Both the position numbers and the translations under genes were made by a program. This document shows, piece by piece, positions 56,168-64,000 of a stretch of DNA of 64,000 bases. Positions within the stretch are counted from its first letter, which is position 1, and each line of letters begins with the position of its first letter. The notes under the pieces are model-generated. The model worked only from the letters and a program-made list of their open reading frames with translations, was not told the origin of the DNA and searched no databases. The stretch comes from Ascaphus truei (Eukaryota; Chordata; Amphibia; Anura; Ascaphidae). The stretch is from assembly GCA_036426205.1 (NCBI GenBank), contig CM071579.1, positions 13,422,071-13,486,070 of the forward strand, given 5' to 3'.

Positions 56168-56511
56168 TATGTTGCTACATGGGGCTACAACTATTAATAT
56201 TGTGATGTCCCACAAATATATTGTTGATGTGCAAACTTTTTGCCCAAATTTTGATCTGTGTGAAATTTGCCGTTTTTTCTTCTGTTTCACGAAAAACTTT
56301 TTAAAACTTTGCAAGCAGTTTGACTAGTAAGATACACCTGGGAAATAAACTTATTTGCATATTTAAATAATATTATTTCCCAAGAATCTCAAGTGTGTCC
56401 GCAAGTTCTAGCTAACATTTTTTTTAGAAATGTCGAACTTTTTTGTAAAGTTTTTTGTAAAGTGAAACATTGGCCAGCTGCATTTAGGCAAATTTACACC
56501 TCCCTGTAGAT

Positions 56512-56699
56512 CAGGGGGGGGCTCAACTTCAGCCCTCAAGACCTCCTAACAGCTCTGGTTTTCAGGATATCCCTGCTTCAGTACAGGTGGCTCAAAGACA
56601 GCCACTGATTGAGCCACCTGTGCTGAAGCGGCGATATCCTTAAAAGCTGACCTGTTGGGGGGGGGGGGGGGGGTCTTGAGGACTGGAGTTAAGCACCCG
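56512..56699. mobile_element. hAT fold-back MITE, second copy
   Basis: Same family as 55207-55377: CTTCAGCCCTCAAGACC at the left, TCTTGAGGACTGGAGTT at the right, centre GAGCCACCTGTGCTGAAGC. A run of 18 G near 56657 marks a slippage expansion. Flanks CTGTAGAT and TTATAGAT match in 6 of 8 bases, a decayed 8-bp duplication. Confidence 0.8.
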
Positions 56700-56709
56700 T
56701 TATAGATGA

Positions 56710-58150
56710 TTCACAAAATGTATGATACGAGGTCTAGTTCAGAAAAGGTCACTGTTTAAATGTTAAATGTAAAAAATGAATTATGCACAAAAGTCGACAC
56801 TAAAGAGCAGCAGCCAGAAGCAGTATTTTTCCCCCCCAGTTATACTGTAAAAAAAAAAAAAACATTGTCTGGAAGTAAGAGCCAAGGACAAGTTGTAATA
56901 CAATATCTTTGGGAGAACCTACTTATCCTGGTTTGCACCAGTAACCCTTATACATCCTCTCTCCGCAGGCTGATCAGCAGCATCTCTGCTCCTGCCTGTC
57001 TCTCCAACTTCATCAGTTTCTAGAAAGAAATACCCGAAGAATATGTGCTAAGTACTGAACGATGAAAGTCGGCAGCACCGGTATCCCTATGCTGAGAGCA
57101 GCACTCCCAAAGAGGGGATCCAAGGAGTCTGCGAGAAGCTGAGAGAGCAGCCGCAGCACCAAGGCAGGGTAAGTCATACCGGGAATAGCAAGGATTCAGA
57201 AATAAGAGCGTACTGTATGTAAACCAAACCCCTAACGACTTTGCTGCTTTATTTGCTAATGGCTGTGCTGCCAGAGGAAACACATATAGAGCCTATTGAT
57301 ATCTGCAATGCATCTCTTTTCAGTTCATTGCTGGGTAGGCAAAAAAAAGGAAAATCTAAATATTTGCAGCACAGTTACTGACATCATCTTCAGTGCTGTG
57401 GAATTTATTCTGTCCAGCATGGAACGGGTTTATTTGTTGGAACATGTAGTCACTGAAATACAAAAAAAGGGTTTCTGCAGCTCCTTCCAAATCAGACGAG
57501 GTTTTGCACTGCAGTTTGTGAAAAATGATTCGGTGCGTAATCAAAGTCTTGTTAGAAACGAGCAGAATTCAGCACTGATTGCTTTTAAAACACTGTTTAC
57601 AGCCTGGAAAGGCATTTACCATTAATAATGTGGGCCATTGGATGGAGAGGCTGCTGATGAAGTCTGATGAATGTTTTCATTGTGTTTGTTCTTTGTTTGT
57701 TAATTCTTTTTTGGCGGGGGGGGGGAGAATTGCAAAGTTTTTTTTCCAGGCGGAAGAAGTCCGAGACACATCTCACATATCCATGATTTTCTGGAATGTG
57801 TCAGCTTCTAAATGAAACCTCTCAGCATCTCTGCAGGAGGTGAGGTTGTGCGCAGATACAGGGGAAAAATAAAAAGTATAAAGAAAACTGCAGAAGGGAT
57901 GTTGATGGAGAGGTATAGGATGATAAGCAGGTCCAGAGCATCAAAGATAAACCTAGGTCTTCAAAGCACTGTTTTATCTCATTGATAGTGCTCTGCACGG
58001 TGAGCTCTATTCAAAGGTGATGTGAGATGCTCAGCAAGTACAAGCCTTTCCATTTCTATTTCGGGATAAAAGTCAGTTATTCAATCAAAAATTAACTAGT
58101 ATTTGGCAAAGAGTCTATGATTTAGCTCAGTAGCCTTATTGGTCCTCAAG
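56710..58150. other. No gene seen; apparently low-repeat DNA
   Basis: Open frames of up to 109 residues (57296-57625) lack a known domain. The composition is close to single-copy DNA, so an unrecognised exon cannot be excluded. Confidence 0.45.
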
Positions 58151-58154
58151 AAGT

Positions 58155-58265
58155 GTAAATTTGATGAAGGTTGTTAATACCTATTACCTTTTTGTACCAA
58201 CCAGAGTTCTTCATGGATGAAAGTATAGTGTACAGAGCTCTCGAAACCTCACTGGCCGCAAAAAG
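58155..58265 (-). mobile_element. Retroelement tail related to 29128-29215
   Basis: TTACCTTTTTGTACCAACCAG, GAGTTCTTCATGGATG and AGAGCTCTCGAAACCTC parallel TTACCTTTTATTGGACCGAC and AAGCTTTCGAACCTC of the other copy, both to be read on the minus strand. It is diverged and has lost its AATAAA. Confidence 0.4.
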
Positions 58266-58634
58266 GTTTTGCAATATATGTTTAACTGCACAGAATAATT
58301 AGGGTCTTCAGACTTTGGGGCCTATTCTAGTAGCGTCGATAAAATTGCTGCCATCTCGAATGGTTTGCATGACCTCATCGAATGGTTTGTCATTTGTGTT
58401 ATCACGGTATTCAGAAAGAATCTGAAAGCATTCCCACAAGTCTCAAACCGTGAGGTAGGAAAATGCTAATACCATACAGGACAGCAGCGATGGTATCTCA
58501 GCCTCTCTCGAACTTCTCTCCCGTGTGATTTGGCCGCAGTCTGTAAGAGCTGCATAGAGAGCTGCACAGAGAGAGCCGCCTCTCCCTGCACAGCTCTCAC
58601 AGGCGATCACAGTGTTTTTATTACATTTTAATAA

Positions 58635-58750
58635 CAGTGTACTGTAGCAGGGGGTCTCCGGAGCTGAACCGGGCCTGTATCTCAGGAAGCAGGGGGTCCC
58701 CGGGACTGAAATGAATGCGCTTCCGCTCCGGAGATCCCCTACACTAGTAT
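58635..58750. repeat. Arm of the palindromic repeat of 34214-34485
   Basis: CTGTAGCAGGGGGTCTCCGG with CTCCGGAGATCCCCTACAC; GAAGCAGGGGGTCCCCGGGA in between. Shorter than the 34214 copy. Confidence 0.65.
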
Positions 58751-58799
58751 TAAATGTAAATAAAAACAGCTTCATTAACTTATCGGATAGCCGCTAAGG

Positions 58800-59750
58800 C
58801 AATGAAGGGGTTAAACCTGAGTTCCTGGTTTATTGGGGTGGATGGTGGTTAGAGGGTGGATGAAGGTGTTTGTGGCCCCAGGGTGTATGGTTAGGCCTGC
58901 TGGAAGGTTGCGGGTGGAGTCAACCCCTTCACAACCATAGGGGTGGTAACCGCTATGGTTATGATGGAGTTAAACACTCCTGCTACCGATTCAAGAGGTG
59001 TAACCACCCACCCTTGGGGCAACTACCCCCTTCACCCAATCCCAATACCCCCAAGAAACATTAAAATATAACAACCCTACTACCCACCTCTTCTACCCCC
59101 AAAAAAAACCTCAACACATACAGTACAGTAATGGGCACAATTACTATTATCCAGATGTGGATAATAGCTCATCTTCCCATTAAGAATAAAACATTATCCG
59201 GCCAGCATAAAGTAAATAACATTTCTATTTACCCCTGCCAGGATGAAGGCTGTTCTCATCACCATCCTAGGCGTCCATGTCCTCCATGGGCAGCAACAGT
59301 ACAATCAAAAAAGAAACTAGTGGCCACTAACCCCTTAATCACCTTAGCAGTTAGTACCCTCTAAAGTTAGTAAGGGGTTAATCCCCCGCTACCCACCCGG
59401 GACACACAACCACCCTCAGTGGGGAAACTACCCCCACCCTGTACCCATTGATTGGCATAGTGGTACACCATGCCCATATAATATAGGCATGATTTGCCAC
59501 TATGGCAGTCAATGGGCAACCTAAATTTTACAAAAGCACCAAAAATACACAACAATGAAATGAAACCAAGCACCAAAAAAAACACATAAATTAAATAAAA
59601 CCGTCCAAAATATACACAACACTGAAATAAAAACAAGCATTTGCCAAAAAAAATGCATTGCTTGTCACTGTGTTTATCTATAGCCTAAAAGGGATATAGA
59701 TAAACACATTGGCAGTCAATGGGCAACCTAAAAAAAAAACCACACAATTA
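58800..59750. repeat. Cluster of short inverted repeats
   Basis: GTGGCCCCAGGGTGTATGGT (58873) mirrors ACCACCCACCCTTGGGGC (59002). GATTGGCATAGTGGTACACC mirrors the TTTGCCACTATGGCAGTC stretch at 59491-59508. GGCAGTCAATGGGCAACCTA occurs twice (59503, 59709). The first part is shared with 33990-34200. It is probably the inside of a large non-autonomous element. Confidence 0.55.
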
Positions 59751-59754
59751 GAAA

Positions 59755-59995
59755 ATAATAATAGCATGTTCTTGTATAGCGCTGCTAATTGTATGCAGCG
59801 CTTTACAGAGACATTTTGCAGCAGGTCCCTGCCCCGTGGAGCTTACAATCTATGTTTTTGGTGCCTGAGGCACAGGGAGATAAAGTGACTTGCCCAAGGT
59901 CACAAGGAGCCGACACCGGGAATTGAACCAGGCTCCCCTGCAGCAATCTCAGTGTCAGTCAGTGTCTTTACTTACTGAGCCACTCCGTCTCCTAA
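59755..59995 (-). mobile_element. tRNA-derived SINE with MIR/CORE-like middle and L2-like tail
   Basis: Read on the minus strand it opens GGAGACGGAGTGGCTCAGTA (A-box-like TGGCTCAGTAA), then GGTTCAATTCC (B box of the RNA polymerase III promoter). The middle is GTGACCTTGGGCAAGTCACT, characteristic of MIR/CORE-SINEs. The tail is TAGATTGTAAGCTCCACGGG...GCGCTATACAAGAACATG, like the L2/CR1 tails in this window. SINEs are copied by LINE enzymes that recognise a shared tail, and the L2-type LINEs at 31370 and 53020 are the likely partners. Confidence 0.88.
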
Positions 59996-59999
59996 TAGA

Positions 60000-60660
60000 T
60001 AAAATACTATCAAGTTTTTTCTTACCATTGATGTCTCTACCCCCGTCCTATGCGAGCACCAACTCTTAACCCTCGACGCAATGATCCTCAACAGCCAATG
60101 CAAAGAAGTCCATGATTAAATCTTGATTGAAGAGACGTCTACCCCGTGAGTTCTTTCTTTATTCTTTTCTTCTTTTCTTCTGTCTTTACTTGTAATCCAA
60201 TGGGGCGGATGTTGTCCTGTTGACTTCTTAAGCTCAAATGAGACAGGACAGGCCTTATGTAAGGCCTGTGACATCACATTTGAGTGTCAAATGGTACACC
60301 CCTATCCGATTGGCCAATGTACCATGTGACAGGGTTCTTTTTTTAATTTTTTTATAGGACGTCATCTTAAAGGGAGGTACGTCGCATCCTTTAAAAAAAT
60401 GGCTGCCATCACATGGTACTTCAACCAATCAGATTGGGGGTGTACCACGTGGTGCATCTCACATATGAGTTAGATGAGTTAGTTATCGAAGTTTATAATA
60501 TAGGCCCCTTTGACGGTAATGGACTATTATGGATCAAAAATACTAAGTTCTGCTCTACAGCTTCCATGCTGCCCGATTCAAGTGAAAGGACCGTAAAGAG
60601 TGTTACTCCACACGACACCTTCCATGCCGAGAGGCTCCTTCACTCAAACGTGCTGGAAGG
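60000..60660. repeat. Fold-back repeat and unassigned DNA
   Basis: TGGTACACCCCTATCCGATTGG (60292) mirrors CAATCAGATTGGGGGTGTACC (60425), and GTACCATGTGACAG mirrors CATCACATGGTAC, with about 80 bp between. The rest shows no feature; the 85-residue frame at 60413-60670 lies across one arm and is chance. Confidence 0.5.
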
Positions 60661-61636
60661 TGTCTTCTGAAATAGCACTGCTTAGTAAATATGGGCATAT
60701 GTCTATTAGAGGGACAAGGGAAGCCTTTAACAGTCAGTTATGAAAAGGGAAGAATAGAAAGAAAGAAAAAAAACAACTTTGCATTTTAATTTGCAGCATA
60801 ATGATTTTTACCAGAGGGACTAAAAGACGAGTGCTGACCCCTCTGGGACTCAGAAGGTTAATCCTCCCTGGACCTTTTTGTACAAATTGCCTTAACTTTC
60901 CAGTTTGTCCTCCCCATCACATACTTGATAATGTTAAAAGCCCCACCCCTATTAGTAACAGAAGTATTGATTTTGCGTTATATATTGCAAGGGGTTTTAA
61001 AATGGCTTTCATTGTGATTTTCCAAACACTGCTATATATATTGTGTGATGTTTCTCATTGGACTTTTTGTAAGTCCGCTTTTGTGTCTACATTTGCACCT
61101 CTATTTGCCCTCAGAGCGTCCCCATGACGTAGCTACCAAATCGTGGGCTCTGGGACTCAAGGGGCCCCCCGACATAGTCGCTGCTTCACCGGCTTGTTGC
61201 TTCTTTTTTTTTCTGGGGAAGATCATGAGGCGAACTGAACAGAAGAAGAGGAAGCCTCCACTTCCATCCGCGTCATCGGTGACGTTGCCAGCGAGCACAT
61301 GACTGCCAAGCGCCGGAGAGGCTGCGGCACCCGCAAAGGGTTAAATATTCTTTAACTGCGAAACGCGCCAGTAAGGGGTTAGATGGCAGACTGCTTTTCC
61401 CTTTATTGCAGCCCCAGTATCTACTATTAAGTGGCTGTAATGCATTAGAGCAATGGAATATCCACATATTTATAGATCCTGAGCCTGAACGGCAAGCATC
61501 TGCAATTTTCAATTCCCTAAGTAGTCATGACTCGGCAGCAGAAAACCACATGCGCTGGTTGAAAGAGGCTGGTTTTTATAGCTGCATAACTGTTACTTCA
61601 TTCATTTATTTTATTTAAAGTTAAAAAAAAAAAAAA
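60661..61636. other. No gene seen
   Basis: Mixed composition. CTGCGAAACGCGCCAGTAAG (61356-61375) resembles the GAAACGCGT end of the ribozyme-like modules but has no stem or first box before it. Confidence 0.4.
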
Positions 61637-61637
61637 G

Positions 61638-61700
61638 GGACCGGCACTCCAAGCAACAACAGTATGCAGCTTATTCACAAAGTGCTTTAAAGTAATGAGG
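61638..61700 (-). mobile_element. Retroelement 3' tail fragment
   Basis: Minus strand: CTTTGTGAATAAGCTGC, then CTTGGAGTGCCGGTCCC running into an oligo-T end (A run 61623-61635 on the plus strand). The TGGAGTGCCG ending matches the tail type that follows the hammerhead-like modules. Confidence 0.4.
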
Positions 61701-62200
61701 TTTTGCGTAGTTCTTGGCTGCTATTAAACATTGGGGAACCGCTGAATTAATCCCTCATTTAAGGCAGCAATCCCTGACTGTATTTCCTTTTCCACCTACC
61801 TGGGCCTGGGATAGAGATACCGTGTGTGAGACTTTAGTGCACACAAGGAATTCCAGGTCACCAAAACTCCGGGAGCACTGCATTCACTGATTAACTCCTT
61901 CAGTGCTGGAGGAGTCTGCAGCACATTCTACTGAAAGGGGGTTAAAAAAACACCTATAAAGTCACATCAAATTTGTTTTGAAATTCTGTTGCTTTCCAGA
62001 GATTATATTTGGAACAGGTTGTGATGCTGTTTAGTTGACCAGAGTAAGTGTTCTTCTTTTTTAGATGTTGCACAGAGGAAACCTCACCGGTCTCTTGTTC
62101 GTGTGTACTGCATAAGAAGAGACTTCTGGGGTTTACAAAGCTCCGTACACAAGGTTCATTAGAGGAGCAATCCAAGTAGGAGATTGTTTTTAAACTTTTA
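61701..62200. other. No gene seen
   Basis: AT-rich spacer. Confidence 0.4.
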
Positions 62201-62204
62201 ACAC

Positions 62205-62522
62205 AGGATTGAGCTGGGCTCCATTAATTTCAGCTCCGGGGACCCCTTGCTTCCCGAGATACTTACCTCCGTAGGGGGCGCCGGTATCTCAAGCAAGTTT
62301 AAAGCTCCTGCATCACATAGGCCAATAGGAAGCCGTACGGGATGAAATCCCGGCTTCCTATTAGCCAGCAGGGCGCTGGAGCTTTGCAAAGTGGTCATTA
62401 CGTGATCCCTCCTAGCCGAGAAGATCAGCTACCGGCACTCCCTACAGAGGTCTGTATCTCCGGAAGCAGGGGGTCCCGGAGCTGAAATGAATGGGGTTCA
62501 GCTCTGGAGTCCCCCTGCTTCA
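62205..62522. repeat. Palindromic fold-back repeat, third copy
   Basis: CAGCTCCGGGGACCCCTTGC at the left mirrors GGAAGCAGGGGGTCCCGGAG at the right; CCTATTGGCC-like centre (ATAGGAAGCCG against CGGCTTCCTAT). It shares words with 34214-34485 and 58635-58750. Confidence 0.75.
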
Positions 62523-62529
62523 CTCCTCT

Positions 62530-63178
62530 GTTAATAATAATAAAAAGATTCACAAAACAAATCCCCTGCTTGGATTGCCTCTTTAATACACTCTGAAGTT
62601 GTCTTCTCCAGCTTCGGAAGAATTCCATTCCATGTCATTCAGACGAATGGACCTAAAATCTTTCTAAGTAAGGGGAAGCCGGCTTCACAGTGAAATTGGG
62701 GCTTACAGTATCTATAGGTATTCTCATATTTGTCCCATAAATGTATAACAAACTACAATAAATCCAAACTTCTTCAGGACTATTATGACTGCTAGAAGTT
62801 TCCAGGGACTACGGGGTAATTCATTAAGGTGCAATAAAGCCCAAAACTCCTATAGACTTAAATAGGAAATTCAGTGCAGTAGAGCCAAAACCGCACTATC
62901 TATACTTAATGAATTACCCCCTATGGAAGGAAAACAGGGGAGGTGGGAAAACTCCAGATGCTTTTACCAGAACATTCGGACAGATCTTTCAGCAACGTCT
63001 TGGAGCCCATAACTTTTGCATGAACCAAAGTTTCACATCTAGTGGTATCCACTAAATCATTTAATTTTGTGGTGCAGAAGGGAATCTGAGCCCTCTACCC
63101 CCCGATATAAGATAAACTTTATAAATGTTGGAAGCTTTCTTTGAACGAATCAGCTAGGATCTCACAGCTGCCTTCAGT
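62530..63178. other. No gene seen
   Basis: AT-rich. GGGGTAATTCATTAAG (62814) mirrors CTTAATGAATTACCCC (62904), a short inverted repeat with about 70 bp between its arms, probably a small MITE. Confidence 0.5.
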
Positions 63179-63179
63179 C

Positions 63180-63312
63180 TAAGTGATTTCTTCCAACCAT
63201 GCCGCCTTAGGACGCGAGTGCAGAAAATGGCATTTTAGTGTTCTGGTTTTTAAATACCTGAAATTGACACAGTAGCACAGTACTGTACACATTACAATTC
63301 ATGAATTTCATT
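63180..63312 (+). mobile_element. Mariner-type MITE, family M1, truncated copy 3
   Basis: CAACCATGCCGCCTTAGGAC, TGGCATTTTAGTGTTCTGG and CTGAAATTGACACAGTAGC match copies 1 and 2. Both ends are missing; it is cut off where the LINE tail begins. Confidence 0.75.
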
Positions 63313-63527
63313 GCTGTAGCTGTTACATACGCCTAAAACATATACTATCTCTTACTGTGTATTCAATGTCTTGTATATAATCTAGAACCTTGCTCACTTA
63401 ATGTAACTATGTACTTGTAGCCATGTATCTATCATCATAACTGTGCCCAGGACATACTTGAAAGCACGAGGTAACCCTCAATGTATTACTTCCTGGTAAA
63501 ACATTTTTATAAAGAAATAAATAATGC
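63313..63527 (+). mobile_element. L2/CR1-type LINE 3' tail, plus strand
   Basis: GTCTTGTATATAATCT, GCCCAGGACATACTTGAAAG, ATGTATTACTTCCTGGTAAA and a terminal AAAGAAATAAATAAT. It is the reverse complement of the tail at 13985-14150. The MITE fragment just before it ends abruptly at this point. Confidence 0.75.
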
Positions 63528-64000
63528 ACACGGTAACAACTTTCAAGAATGTTTACAAGAAAATTTGGGGGTAAACATCCACTCATCAGTTCAGAAAAGG
63601 ACCTGGAGATGTCCTTGCCCTTGAAAAGGCCTTGAGTGATGGGAACGTCACGAGGACATTCCATGTTCCTATTTTTCTTCTTGGCTAACCAGTGGCCATT
63701 TTTGTTCCTAAAAAGTGCCGGGATTTGGGATATATTCTGAACTAAGGGTCTCACGGTGGGGAGACACAGTAGACCTGCCCTGGGAAAAACCATCCAGTTC
63801 ATGTAAGGTCAAAAGAAAAGTTTTTTGGGGAAAATTGCTTTCTTAACACCATTACGGCCTGTAATGCGAAATGCGTGGCAGGCCCCTCTGGCAAAGAAGG
63901 GGTTAATAATGATTTCCCAAAACAAACTGTTTTTAAACACTGACAAGACTGTAACAATGGTATTTGGGACCAAGACTAAATTTTTAAAGCTTCCAGTGAC
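63528..64000. other. No gene seen
   Basis: The 131-residue frame at 63407-63802 on the minus strand has no domain and overlaps the LINE tail. TGCGAAATGCGTGGCAGGCC (63865-63884) is part of a common short repeat type. Confidence 0.4.

Noticed and set aside
57296..57625. 109-residue plus-strand frame as an exon
   Set aside because: No known domain and no clear splice sites; codon use looks random. Kept only as unassigned DNA.
61353..61375. Further ribozyme-like module at CTGCGAAACGCGCCAG
   Set aside because: No CTGATGA-like box and no stem before GAAA; only the short GAAACGCG word is shared.

Overview
The window looks like intergenic or intronic DNA from a large vertebrate genome, most probably an anuran amphibian. 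Four things point that way: Ty3/Gypsy, L2/CR1 and L1 retrotransposon pieces, Tigger-like, Tc1/mariner-like and hAT non-autonomous DNA transposons, a tRNA-derived SINE, and many fold-back repeats, all lying in AT-rich single-copy-looking DNA. The genus cannot be fixed from the sequence. I found no host protein-coding exon and no tRNA or rRNA gene that I can support. Nearly all the long open frames are chance frames or frames inside repeats.

Layout. 1-8160: end of an LTR, a solo LTR (2965-3649), a decayed hAT transposase (3901-5468) split by a MITE and by a short ribozyme-like insertion, an L1 ORF2 fragment (6120-7272) and an octamer-bearing repeat. 8649-13569: four solo LTRs on both strands with exact target duplications, plus a CpG-rich block. 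13985-18552: L2/CR1 3' end, mostly unassigned DNA, then a Tigger-like MITE. 18964-27798: one LTR element with two LTRs and an internal region lacking a recognisable pol, then a nested LTR and a solo LTR of the same group. 28718-35622: hAT MITE, a nested MITE holding an L2 piece, a second Tigger-like copy and an inverted repeat with two 316-bp arms, a palindromic repeat and another LTR. 36971-38200: another LTR. 40694-40736: assembly gap, followed by two tandem copies of a 4.4-kb block, each carrying a broken Gypsy gag-protease on the minus strand; the second ends in a 30-bp minisatellite that starts exactly at the gag start codon. 50080-64000: poly-C tracts, L2, hAT and mariner MITEs, palindromic repeats, a SINE and a LINE tail.

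Most interesting signal. At five or more independent places the DNA reads CTGATGA-like box, one A, a short stem-loop, then GAAACGCGT or a close variant. The stems differ between places but stay complementary, so the conserved thing is a folded RNA. This is the core layout of a hammerhead ribozyme with one extra A. Several copies are followed by AATAAA and a TGGAGT-like tail, as expected of the ends of transcribed retroelements such as Penelope-like elements.

A second signal is a GTGGAGGCGCTG box, 127-215 bp before the end of eight otherwise divergent LTRs. Frequent one-base indels between near-identical copies (LTR pair, 4.4-kb pair) suggest limited base accuracy, so some frameshifts may be sequencing errors.
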